Assembly (NCBI RefSeq): GCF_014205225.1
Contig: NZ_JACHNB010000001.1
Location: 8,103,501-8,167,500 of the forward strand
Length of the DNA stretch: 64,000 nt
Reading direction: 5' to 3'
From: Actinoplanes octamycinicus
Lineage (GTDB): Bacteria > Actinomycetota > Actinomycetes > Mycobacteriales > Micromonosporaceae
Under the pieces are notes generated by a model. The model did no database searches, had not been told where the DNA came from, and saw nothing but the letters and a program-made list of their open reading frames with translations. Of this stretch, positions 27,560 to 35,671 are shown piece by piece; positions within the stretch are counted from its first letter, which is position 1, and each line of letters begins with the position of its first letter. The translations under genes were made by a program, and so were the position numbers.

Positions 27560-28912
27560 ATGGCAACTTCCGCGTCAACACCGGTCCGCCGCGACCGGAT
27601 CCACTACCTCTATCCGGCGGTCGTCGTCGCTGTCGTGCTCGGTGTCGCCGTCGGCTTCCTCGCCCCGGACGTCGCCGTCGAGCTGCGGCCGATCGGCACC
27701 GGCTTCGTCAACCTGATCAAAATGATGATCACCCCGGTCATCTTCTGCACCATCGTGCTGGGAGTCGGCTCGGTGCGGCAGGCCGCCAAGGTCGGCCGGA
27801 TCGGCGGCCTGGCCCTGGGCTACTTCCTCGCCATGTCCACGGTGGCTCTGCTCATCGGGCTGGTGGTCGGCAACCTCGTGCATCCCGGCTCGGCGCTGCA
27901 CCTCAGCGAGTCGGTGGCGCAGGCCGGACAGAAGGCGGCCGGCGACACCGCGGCCGAGGGCACCGCCGACTTCCTGCTCGGCATCATCCCGACCACGCTG
28001 CTGTCCCCGCTGACCGAGGGCAACGTGCTGCAAGCCCTGCTGGTGGCGTTGCTGACCGGCTTCGCGGTGCAGGCGATGGGCGCACGCGGCGAGCCGGTGC
28101 TGCGGACCGTCGGGGTGATCCAGCGGCTGGTCTTCAAGATCCTCGCGATGATCATGTGGCTGGCGCCGATCGGTGCATTCGGCGCCATGGCTGCCGTGGT
28201 CGGCGCGACCGGCGTCGACGCGCTCATCAGCCTCGCCCAGATCATGCTGGGCTTCTACGCCACCTGCGCGATCTTCGTGGCCGGAGTGCTCGGCACGCTG
28301 CTCTGGGCGGTCGCCCGGATCAACATCTTCACCCTGTTCCGCTACCTGGGCCGCGAGTTCCTGCTGATCCTGTCCACCTCGTCGTCCGAGTCGGCACTGC
28401 CCCGCCTGATCGCCAAGATGCAGCACGCCGGGGTCAGCAGGTCGGTCGTCGGCATCACGGTGCCAACCGGGTACTCGTTCAACCTCGACGGCACCGCCAT
28501 CTACCTGACGATGGCCTCACTGTTCGTGGCCCAGGCGATGGGCGACCCGCTGTCGGTGGGCGAACAGGTCTCCCTGCTCCTTTTCATGATCATCGCGTCG
28601 AAGGGCGCGGCCGGGGTGACCGGCGCCGGCCTGGCAACCCTCGCCGGCGGACTGCAGAGCCACCGCCCCGACCTGGTCGACGGGATCGGGCTGATCGTGG
28701 GCATCGACCGATTCATGTCCGAGGCCCGGGCGCTGACCAACTTCGCCGGCAACGCGGTGGCCACCGTGCTCATCGGGGTGTGGACGCGCGAGTTCGACCG
28801 GGACCGGGCACGCTCGGTGCTGCGTGGTGACGATCCGTTCGACGAGACCACCATGGTCGACGACGAACACAACGCACCCGAGCCGGTCGCCGGCGAGCAG
28901 GTGGCCCGATGA
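27560..28912 (+). CDS. dctA: C4-dicarboxylate:cation symporter DctA
   Basis: 450 residues of the DAACS (SLC1-like) family. It imports succinate, fumarate and malate with protons or sodium. The hydrophobic helices begin with YLYPAVVVAVVLGVAVGFLA. Family landmarks are VNLIKMMITPVIFCTIVLGV, the serine-rich re-entrant loop ILSTSSSESALPRLIAKMQ, the GYSFNLDGTAIYLTMASLFV segment, and the FMSEARALTNFAGNAVATVL substrate/cation site. It is divergent from the sensor/regulator pair that probably controls it. The stop overlaps the next gene's ATG by 4 bp. Confidence 0.94.
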   Translation: MATSASTPVRRDRIHYLYPAVVVAVVLGVAVGFLAPDVAVELRPIGTGFVNLIKMMITPVIFCTIVLGVGSVRQAAKVGRIGGLALGYFLAMSTVALLIGLVVGNLVHPGSALHLSESVAQAGQKAAGDTAAEGTADFLLGIIPTTLLSPLTEGNVLQALLVALLTGFAVQAMGARGEPVLRTVGVIQRLVFKILAMIMWLAPIGAFGAMAAVVGATGVDALISLAQIMLGFYATCAIFVAGVLGTLLWAVARINIFTLFRYLGREFLLILSTSSSESALPRLIAKMQHAGVSRSVVGITVPTGYSFNLDGTAIYLTMASLFVAQAMGDPLSVGEQVSLLLFMIIASKGAAGVTGAGLATLAGGLQSHRPDLVDGIGLIVGIDRFMSEARALTNFAGNAVATVLIGVWTREFDRDRARSVLRGDDPFDETTMVDDEHNAPEPVAGEQVAR

Positions 28913-31317
28913 GGGTCACCGCGCTCGGCGCCGCCACGCTCGCCGCCGCGGCGCTGCTGGCCGCACCGGCCGGCGCGAGCGCGCACCACCCGGCCCGTTG
29001 CGGGCAGTCCTCGACCGGCAGCCCCGGTAGCACGACCACCCACACCCTGACCAGCGGCGGCGTGCAGCGCAGCTACCGGCTGCACCTGCCGGACGGCTAC
29101 CGGCAGGACCGGCCCACCGCGCTGATCCTGTCCTTCCACGGGCGCACCCGCACCGCCGAATATCAGGAACAGCTCACCGGAATGTCGGGGCTGCCCGCCA
29201 TCCTGGTCTACCCGCAGGGCACCGTCGGCAACGACGGGCAACCTTCCTGGCAGGGCGCGCCGTACTCATCCGGCGCCGACGACGTCCAATTCACCAGCGA
29301 CCTGATCACTCAATTGCAGCGTGACCTGTGCGTCGACCCGGCCCGGGTCTACGCCACCGGAAAGTCCAACGGCGGCGGCTTCGCGGCCCTGCTGGCCTGC
29401 CGTCTGGCCGGTCGGATCGCCGCCGCCGCACCGGTCTCCGGCGCGTTCTATCCGCAGGGCGGCGCCTGCAACCCGGTACGGCCGGTGCCGATCATCGACT
29501 TCCACGGTGGCGCGGACACGACCATCCCGTACGCCGGGGACGCCACCAAAGGGCTGCCCGCGCTGCCGGACTGGCTGGCCGGATGGGCCGGCCGCAGCCG
29601 CTGCCGCGCCGGCGCCAGGAGCAGCACCCCGGTCGCCGGGGTTACCCGGCTCGCCTGGCCGGGCTGCGCGGCCGACGTGGTGCACTACCGGGTCGACGCG
29701 CTCGGGCACACCTGGCCCAGCACCACGCCGAACAACGACTCGGCCACCCCGACCGTGCTGGACGCCACCCCCCTGATCTGGAAGTTCTTCCGCGAACATC
29801 CGCTCGCCGGCGCGCCGGTGGTGAACACCGCAGGCGGACTTCTGCGCGGCTACGCGAGCGCCGGCGTGGAGGCGTTCCTCGGCGTCCCGTACGCCGCAGC
29901 CCCGCTCGGTGACCGCCGGTTCCGCGCACCACAACCCGCACCCGGCTGGTCCGGCATCCGGCCGGCGAGCGCCTTCGGCGCGAACTGCCCGCAGGGTGAC
30001 CACGGCAGTGAGGACTGCCTGTTCCTCAATGTCTACCGGCCGGCCGGCACCCGCTCCGGCGACCGGCGTCCAGTGTTCTTCTGGATCCACGGCGGCGGCT
30101 TCACCGGCGGCTCCGGCGACCAGGACGGCAGCGCCCTGGCCCGCACCAACCGGATGATCGTGGTGACCGTCAACTACCGGCTCGGCGCGCTCGGCTTCCT
30201 GGCCGACCCCGCGCTGGCGGCTGCCGACGGCTCCGCCGGCAACTACGGCCTGATGGACCAACAGGCGGCGCTGCGCTGGGTACGGCGCAACGCCCAGGCG
30301 CTCGGCGCGAACCCGGGCAAGGTGACCATCGGCGGCGAGTCCGCCGGCGGCGGCTCGGTCTGCGCGCAACTCACATCCCCCGCGGCGACTGAGCTGTTCC
30401 GGGCCGCGGTGATCGAGTCCGACGATTGCCTGCACGACGTCGACTCGCTGGCACACGCCCAGCAGCGGGGTGCCGCGATCGTGGCCGGCGTCGGGTGCGC
30501 CGACGCCACCGACGTGGCCGCGTGCCTGCGCGCGGCGCCGGTCGCCGCCCTGATCAGGAATACCGGGTACATCGCCCCCAACACCAGCGGCCGGACGTTG
30601 CCGGCGGTGCCGGTCACCGCGATCGCGACCGGCAGGTGGAACAAGGTGCCCGTCCTGCTGGGCAGCAACCGCGAGGAGGGCCGGTCGTTCGCGACCTTCG
30701 CCACCGGCTACAACGAAGCACATTACCGGCAGTGGCTCGCCGCCGGGCCGGCGTGGCCGCCCGCGCCCGGCACCGTCAGCTTCGGAGCGGACGCAGCCGA
30801 GCGGATCGCCGAACGCTATCCGCTCGCGAACTACCCGGCTCCCTACCCGGCTGCGTACGCGATCGGTGCGGTCATCACCGACAGCGGCACGCGGGGACTC
30901 GGCGGTTGCACCCAGCTCTCCCTCGCTCAGCAACTGAGCCGGCAGACGCCCACCTACTACTACCAGTTCGAGGACCCGAGCCCACCCCGGCTGTCGAGCA
31001 CACCGGCCGACTTCGACTATGCGGCGGCACACGCGTACGAACTGCCCTACCTGTGGCCGGGGATGAAGGACGGGTCCGGGCAGCCCTTCCAGGACCGGAT
31101 GTCGCGGGGACAGCGGCAACTGTCGGACCGGATGATCCGGGCCTGGGGGTCGTTCGTGAACCGGGGCAGCCCGGAGACGAACTGGCCGGCTCTGCGTGGC
31201 GGTGACGGGCGGCTGGTCTCGCTGCAGCCCGGCCCGGCTCATCAGGTAATCCGGGCAGGCGATGTGTCCCGGGCCCACCACTGCGATCTCTGGGATCAGC
31301 TCATGAAGGAGAAATGA
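28909..31317 (+). CDS. Secreted double esterase: PHB-depolymerase-like plus type-B carboxylesterase
   Basis: 802 residues with a signal peptide (LGAATLAAAALLAAPAGASA). Residues about 45-300 are a feruloyl-esterase/PHB-depolymerase-type alpha/beta hydrolase (ALILSFHGRT, VYATGKSNGGGFAALLACRL with nucleophile Ser, IDFHGGADTTIPY, ALGHTWPS with His). Residues about 308-800 are a complete type-B carboxylesterase (LGVPYAAAPLGDRRF, SEDCLFLNVYRP, HGGGFTGGSG oxyanion loop, TIGGESAGGGSVCAQL nucleophile, AAAHAYELPYLW catalytic His). Both catalytic sites look intact. Such a fusion would cleave two kinds of ester in one polymer or act in sequence. It is coupled to dctA and to the next gene by 4-bp overlaps. 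Confidence 0.88.
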   Translation: MRVTALGAATLAAAALLAAPAGASAHHPARCGQSSTGSPGSTTTHTLTSGGVQRSYRLHLPDGYRQDRPTALILSFHGRTRTAEYQEQLTGMSGLPAILVYPQGTVGNDGQPSWQGAPYSSGADDVQFTSDLITQLQRDLCVDPARVYATGKSNGGGFAALLACRLAGRIAAAAPVSGAFYPQGGACNPVRPVPIIDFHGGADTTIPYAGDATKGLPALPDWLAGWAGRSRCRAGARSSTPVAGVTRLAWPGCAADVVHYRVDALGHTWPSTTPNNDSATPTVLDATPLIWKFFREHPLAGAPVVNTAGGLLRGYASAGVEAFLGVPYAAAPLGDRRFRAPQPAPGWSGIRPASAFGANCPQGDHGSEDCLFLNVYRPAGTRSGDRRPVFFWIHGGGFTGGSGDQDGSALARTNRMIVVTVNYRLGALGFLADPALAAADGSAGNYGLMDQQAALRWVRRNAQALGANPGKVTIGGESAGGGSVCAQLTSPAATELFRAAVIESDDCLHDVDSLAHAQQRGAAIVAGVGCADATDVAACLRAAPVAALIRNTGYIAPNTSGRTLPAVPVTAIATGRWNKVPVLLGSNREEGRSFATFATGYNEAHYRQWLAAGPAWPPAPGTVSFGADAAERIAERYPLANYPAPYPAAYAIGAVITDSGTRGLGGCTQLSLAQQLSRQTPTYYYQFEDPSPPRLSSTPADFDYAAAHAYELPYLWPGMKDGSGQPFQDRMSRGQRQLSDRMIRAWGSFVNRGSPETNWPALRGGDGRLVSLQPGPAHQVIRAGDVSRAHHCDLWDQLMKEK

Positions 31318-32489
31318 TGCGACACCGTAAGGCGCGGCTTCTCGCTCTCATTACCGGCGTCCTCGCCCTGCTCCCCGGGTACGTGGCCGCGACCCCCCTG
31401 CGGTCCGACGCGGCCACCTTGTCGCCGATCGCCAGCCTTTCCCTGGTCAACAACCTCTCCAGGAAGCCGATCCTGGGAGTCAGTCCGGTCCTCGACGACA
31501 CGGTCGTCGACCTGACGAAACTGGCCAACCGCAATCTCAGCCTGCAGGCAAACCTCACGTACGGTGCCTCCGCCGGAAGCGTCAAGTTCACGCTGTCCGG
31601 GGCGACCGGATCCGCGTACACGCGCACGGAGAACGTCGCCCCGTACTTCCTGTGCAACGACTACGTCGACTGCCCACTGCTGGCCACCTCGGACAGCTAC
31701 ACCCTCACCGTGCAGGCGTTCTCCGGAGCCGACGCCTCCGGCGGCACGCTCGGGAGCGCGTCCGTTGTGCGCTTCCGGGTCTCGGCGACCGCCGTCGCGG
31801 TCCCGGCGGTCGACGTCCTGTTCGTCGGAAACAGCCTGATCGGCACTCCCACCGTCTCCACCGGCCAGGACACGCCTCAGGTGCTGCAGAGCCTGGCGTC
31901 GGCGGCCGGCCGGACGGTGAACGTCACCAAGGTGATCCACTTCGGGAACACCCTGCAGCAGACCTGGGATGCGGGTGAGGTCGCGCCGGCGGTGAACGGC
32001 TCCAAGAAGTACGACTACGTGGTGCTCCAGGAGTACAGCTCGCTCGTTCCCACCAACCTCACCGCGGCAACGAATACCCTGCTGAACACATACGCTGCGG
32101 CCATCGCGAAGGTCCTGAAACCCGGCGGCAAGGTGGTGTTGTTCAAGGACTGGGCGATGGTGGACCCGGCGCCATTCGCCAACCGCGCCGCGTACGTCGC
32201 CGCACTGGACGCCAATTACGCCACCCTCTCCGGCAAGCTCACCCTGCCCACCATCGTCGCCCCGATCAGCGACACGTTCGAGACCCTGATCGCGACGAAG
32301 GGCACCTCCTACCTGATCATCGCCGACGGCAAACACCCACACGGCAGGGCGATCTACCTGAATGCCGCGACGCTCTACGGCATCCTGTTCCGCTCGTCGC
32401 CGCGGAACCTGTCCAACCTCTACGTCGACAGCGACAGCACGACGGCACCCCAGCTACGCGCCGTGTCGGCCACGGCGGTCGGCTACTGA
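31314..32489 (+). CDS. Secreted SGNH-like protein (DUF4886-like)
   Basis: 391 residues. The signal peptide is ARLLALITGVLALLPGYVAA. An N-terminal beta-rich domain occupies about residues 35-160. The C-terminal half looks like an SGNH hydrolase: block I VDVLFVGNSLIG (nucleophile Ser of G-N-S-L), a strand YDYVVLQEYSSL, and the Asp/His block IIADGKHPHGRAIYLNA. This suggests an esterase or acyl-hydrolase of the cell surface or medium. The start is ATG 31314, overlapping the upstream stop (ATGA); the next ATG (31317) has better spacing from AAGGAGA. It is the last gene of the dctA-esterase string. Confidence 0.75.
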   Translation: MMRHRKARLLALITGVLALLPGYVAATPLRSDAATLSPIASLSLVNNLSRKPILGVSPVLDDTVVDLTKLANRNLSLQANLTYGASAGSVKFTLSGATGSAYTRTENVAPYFLCNDYVDCPLLATSDSYTLTVQAFSGADASGGTLGSASVVRFRVSATAVAVPAVDVLFVGNSLIGTPTVSTGQDTPQVLQSLASAAGRTVNVTKVIHFGNTLQQTWDAGEVAPAVNGSKKYDYVVLQEYSSLVPTNLTAATNTLLNTYAAAIAKVLKPGGKVVLFKDWAMVDPAPFANRAAYVAALDANYATLSGKLTLPTIVAPISDTFETLIATKGTSYLIIADGKHPHGRAIYLNAATLYGILFRSSPRNLSNLYVDSDSTTAPQLRAVSATAVGY

Positions 32490-32845
32490 CGCGGAACTCA
32501 ACAACTTCACCGCCATGAACATCGCCGAAGGCCTCAACTTCACGGCGCCAAATGCGAATAACCGACTCAAACGCCTAGTCGCAGCGCGCATTCTCATCCG
32601 CCAACAGCGGGTAGCCGAATATGAGGTATCGATCGGCGAACATTGGAGCGCATTTCATCAACTTGTGCCGACATCAAGTTTCCCAACTCGCCTCCTCCCG
32701 AACCAAGGTCCGAAAACGGCCGCACCTCGGGAAGAGCACACCGGCTATCAGTACAATTCCTATCAAGCAGGATTGCCGCACATGGCGGCTGGCTAGCTCC
32801 TAATATCCAACCGGCCACTCCCTGAATCAAAGCAGAGAATTCACG
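32490..32845. other. Intergenic region, nothing recognised
   Basis: About 355 bases of noticeably lower GC content between converging genes. Several short frames occur on both strands, but none has a ribosome site or a familiar sequence. The plus frame running on from the SGNH gene (FTAMNIAEGLNFTAPNANNR) looks protein-like and could be a scrap of an HTH gene, at low confidence. Confidence 0.35.
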
Positions 32846-32891
32846 TGAAGGAAGCCTGCTCGATCGCATCGTATCGGGCAGGCTTCCTTCA
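32846..32891 (-). terminator. 14-bp hairpin after immunity gene
   Basis: TGAAGGAAGCCTGC and its exact reverse complement GCAGGCTTCCTTCA flank an 18-base loop, 21 bp past the stop of the candidate immunity gene. It can terminate that gene and, being symmetric, the converging SGNH gene. Confidence 0.7.
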
Positions 32892-32912
32892 GGCTGGACG
32901 AAGGGGAATCTT

Positions 32913-33581
32913 TCAGATCGTTCGGATCTTAGAGACCTTGTGGAAGGCTATTTGCTGATCGACGATCTCGGCCAGCCTCGCAGTATCTCGTGATCGCCGC
33001 TCCAAGTCTTCGAGCCAGGCTTCACTGCCCTTCCAGGTCGGAGGCAGTCGCGAAGTGGGCCAAGCGGTCGCCAGCTCACGTGCTAACCGCAAGCTATCGG
33101 CGACAGAGTCTTCGATCCCTGCGACCGCAGGGATAAGAACACTATCCTCCACTTCAATAACTGCAGGCGCCAAACCTTTCTCAAGTCTATTTAAAGCAAA
33201 CTGGCGATATACGTCAACAATCTGCGGGATAGTCGGCCAATCTTGCAACGGTAACGCGCTCTGGCGCTCCAGGAGTCGCGCAGCATCAGCCAACGCTGTG
33301 TCGTGATCAGCGAAAGCAATCTGCATACCGTATCCGTTCGGCCCGGCTAGTTGCTGGCGAAGTGTCAGCGTCAGTACTGGAGGAAATTCGCGTGTCAACG
33401 CATGGACGTGACAGACCGGTTCGTACCGGTCTCCCGAGCTAGTGCGGTCCAGCGTGATGCCTTGCAATACCGGCCCGACGCGCCGCAGGAGAACCAACGA
33501 CCTGAAAACATCGAAGTTTGGGAACTCTTTTGCCCAGTCGGCGGTCGCTCGCTTGACCGTTGCTGCAGCCGGTTTACTCAC
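32913..33581 (-). CDS. Candidate immunity protein, unknown family
   Basis: 222 residues from GTG 33581, with an excellent ribosome site (GGAGGTGA, 5-base spacing). The GTGA overlaps the stop of the toxin fragment upstream. It is mixed alpha/beta with a helical C-terminal half (VADSLRLARELATAWPTSRL, WLEDLERRSRDTARLAEIVD). I recognise no family. The position directly after a nuclease-like toxin end and the lower GC content argue for an immunity protein. The frame is intact. Confidence 0.55.
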   Translation of the reverse strand: MSKPAAATVKRATADWAKEFPNFDVFRSLVLLRRVGPVLQGITLDRTSSGDRYEPVCHVHALTREFPPVLTLTLRQQLAGPNGYGMQIAFADHDTALADAARLLERQSALPLQDWPTIPQIVDVYRQFALNRLEKGLAPAVIEVEDSVLIPAVAGIEDSVADSLRLARELATAWPTSRLPPTWKGSEAWLEDLERRSRDTARLAEIVDQQIAFHKVSKIRTI

Positions 33582-33890
33582 GGGTTCACCTCCACTGACT
33601 TCGTATAACCGGGAACGTTGAGCGCGTTCTTGATTGCCTGGGCCTTCGAGAACCCCTTGCCGGGGTTTATCACGAATTTGTAGTCATAGACTACACCCGT
33701 CGCGTCCGTTCCCGGGTGCCTACTGCAGTGGAATAGTTGCAGATAGGACCAGCATGGCATTGGTTCATGTCAATATAGCGACACCAACCATTGTCATATG
33801 TCTCGCCGCCCAGACTCGGTATACCAAGGGTTGAGCACTCGGTCGAGGCCGGAGGCGCCGCCTTTCCAGCAGTTTGAGGATGGCCAGCGG
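33578..33890 (-). pseudogene. C-terminal fragment of a polymorphic toxin, frameshifted
   Basis: Two adjoining frames make one plausible toxin end. The first reads STLGIPSLGGETYDNGWCRY, then IDMNQCHAGPICNY. The second, shifted within about 33710-33735, reads HPGTDATGVVYDYKFVINPG and KGFSKAQAIKNALNVPGYTK, stopping at 33578. The D-Y-K-F and Cys-rich features resemble restriction-endonuclease-like toxin domains (D...(D/E)xK), but this is tentative. Nothing upstream of about 33890 belongs to it, so the N-terminal delivery part is lost. The intact gene after it is the likely immunity gene. Confidence 0.55.
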
Positions 33891-33905
33891 GACGGGACAT
33901 CCCGT

Positions 33906-34496
33906 TCAGCCTGGCGTCTGCAGCGGCCCGCGGGCGGCAGCGAGGAATTCTGAGCGGCATGGGGCGCAGGTCTTTCGGTGCTGGCCGAGGTGTTGAGGGC
34001 AACGGTCGGCGGTGGGTGGCGGCGGCAGGGCCGCACCTCGGAGCTGCTGCGGTCGGCGCGACCACCAGAGGTGCTTGGAGACTTCCTGTGGAGCCACTTC
34101 GTCTGACGTGCTTCGGGTGTCGGGGGTAGTCGTGTGCTTGCGGCCATTTTGTCGGGGGTCGGTTCGCTTGGTGACGGCCCGGATCACCTGGTTGATGGCG
34201 TTCGCGGCGAGGCGGTAGATGGTGGTGGCGCCCTTTCGAGTGCGGGCGATCAGGCGGCCCAGGGCGACCAGCTTGGCGAGGATGCGGGTGACGGTCCGGT
34301 CGCTGACGCCCACGTAGCCGGCGATGGTGGCGACGGACGGGTAGGCGTCGCCGGCGCCGTTCATGTGGGCGGCTACGGCAATCATGACCATGCGTTCGTT
34401 TTTGGTGAGGTCTTTGGAGGCGAGCAGGGCAGCTTTGACCAATTGACCGCTGGCGAAGGGTGCATTTCCGACTGCCGGCTCGGTCGGAGGCTTCAT
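33906..34496 (-). CDS. Helix-turn-helix protein of accessory island
   Basis: 196 residues from ATG 34496 after a good ribosome site (AAAGGA). The N-terminal 100 residues form a winged helix-turn-helix (LVKAALLASKDLTKNERMVM, AYPSVATIAGYVGVSDRTVT, RILAKLVALGRLIARTRKG), the type found in replication initiators and element regulators. The middle is low-complexity. The C-terminus has a metal-site-like CPQHLGQHRKTCAPCRSEFL. It is the outermost gene on this side of the minus-strand accessory island and may be a plasmid- or ICE-type replication or control protein. Confidence 0.65.
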   Translation of the reverse strand: MKPPTEPAVGNAPFASGQLVKAALLASKDLTKNERMVMIAVAAHMNGAGDAYPSVATIAGYVGVSDRTVTRILAKLVALGRLIARTRKGATTIYRLAANAINQVIRAVTKRTDPRQNGRKHTTTPDTRSTSDEVAPQEVSKHLWWSRRPQQLRGAALPPPPTADRCPQHLGQHRKTCAPCRSEFLAAARGPLQTPG

Positions 34497-34576
34497 TTCG
34501 ACATTCCTTTCAGGAATTCACGATGAAACGATTCATTTTGCGGACAGAACTATGGCCATGGCGAATGGCCGGGACA

Positions 34577-35596
34577 TCATTCGGCGTTGAGATCTACGCC
34601 GCGGGCATGTAAAAAGGCCGTCGGTTCGACCGCGTTCGCCTCGGTGGCGGGGCCTTCGGTGTGGGTTTCCAGGTGTAGGTGCGGGCCGGAGGAATGGCCG
34701 CTGCTGCCGACTTCGCCGATGAGTTGGCCGGTGGTGACTCGCTGTCCCACGGTCACGGTCGGGTGGTGGCTCATGTGGCAGTAGCGGGTGACGGTGTGGT
34801 CGGCGTGTTCGATTTCGGCGTACCAGCCGCAGCCGAGCACGGTGACCGGGTCGCCGTCGACGTCGCAGGAATACGGGGTGCCGTTGGGGCGGTGAGCGTT
34901 GCATCGGACGGTGATGACAACGCCGCTGGCGGCGGCCCGGATCGGACTCCCCCGGGCGGCGATCAGGTCGACGCCGTCGTGACCGGGACGTTCGGTAGTG
35001 CGGAAGCCGGAGCCGACTTCGCCGTTGACCGGTTTGGTCCAAGCGGTGGTGCAGGCGGGGCCGGCTGACGCCGACCCGATGGCGGAGGCGGCGACGAGGG
35101 CGGTCGCTGCGGTTTCCCATTTCGCGTACGCGGTGGGGTAGGCGCTGCGCTGGACGGCCTGAGCCACCTCGGTGAGTGGCCGGGTCTGCCAGTCGGGGAC
35201 GGTGAGCAGGCGCTGGTAGAAGGCGGTCGCGGCGTAGGCAGGGTCGCGGACCTGGGCGGGTGTCCCCCAGCCCTGGCTGGGGCGTTGCTGGAACAGGCCA
35301 AGGGAGTCGTGGTCGTTGCGGGCGCCGAGGTCACCGAGGTTGCGCAGGCCCGATTCCTGCAGTGCGGTGGCGACGGCGATGATCTGGCCGCGCGGCGGGA
35401 TGTGCAGGGACGCGCCGACGCGGGCGATCAGGGCGGCGTTCGCGCGCTGCTGCGGGCCGAAGTCGGCGGCGGCTGCAGTCGAGGCAGGGCAGCTGGCGCT
35501 GGTGGCGGTGGTGGTGAGCAGGGTGACGCCGCCCAGGCACAGGACCAGGGCGGCGGTGGTGCCGGTGGCGAGGGCGGGCAGCAGGCGGGCGCTCAT
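34577..35596 (-). CDS. Secreted lytic transglycosylase-like plus M23 peptidase
   Basis: 339 residues from ATG 35596 (TTG 35608 is possible). A signal peptide (LLPALATGTTAALVLCLGGV) leads to a helical domain resembling transglycosylase/resuscitation folds (IAVATALQESGLRNLGDLG, SLGLFQQRPSQGWG). The M23 endopeptidase domain has the zinc ligands H in RPGHDGVDLIAARG and HLHLE, with GSSGHSSGPHLHLETH near the end. On mobile elements such proteins open the cell wall for DNA transfer. A 6-codon reading frame (MICVRP) with its own GGAG site lies just upstream and overlaps this start as ATGA, which may couple translation. Confidence 0.85.
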   Translation of the reverse strand: MSARLLPALATGTTAALVLCLGGVTLLTTTATSASCPASTAAAADFGPQQRANAALIARVGASLHIPPRGQIIAVATALQESGLRNLGDLGARNDHDSLGLFQQRPSQGWGTPAQVRDPAYAATAFYQRLLTVPDWQTRPLTEVAQAVQRSAYPTAYAKWETAATALVAASAIGSASAGPACTTAWTKPVNGEVGSGFRTTERPGHDGVDLIAARGSPIRAAASGVVITVRCNAHRPNGTPYSCDVDGDPVTVLGCGWYAEIEHADHTVTRYCHMSHHPTVTVGQRVTTGQLIGEVGSSGHSSGPHLHLETHTEGPATEANAVEPTAFLHARGVDLNAE

Positions 35597-35629
35597 GGCC
35601 GTACGCAAATCATGGTTTTGTCTCCACGA

Positions 35630-35663
35630 AAAAAGAGGTGGGCGGCCACTGGTGTGGCCGCCC
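35630..35663 (-). terminator. Rho-independent terminator after dprA-like gene
   Basis: On the minus strand, GGGCGGCCAC and its exact complement enclose a 4-base loop (35640-35663). They are followed by ACCTC and a run of six T. It sits 9 bp after the dprA-like stop. This is the only T-tailed terminator I see in the island. Confidence 0.85.
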
Positions 35664-35671
35664 GGATCGGG

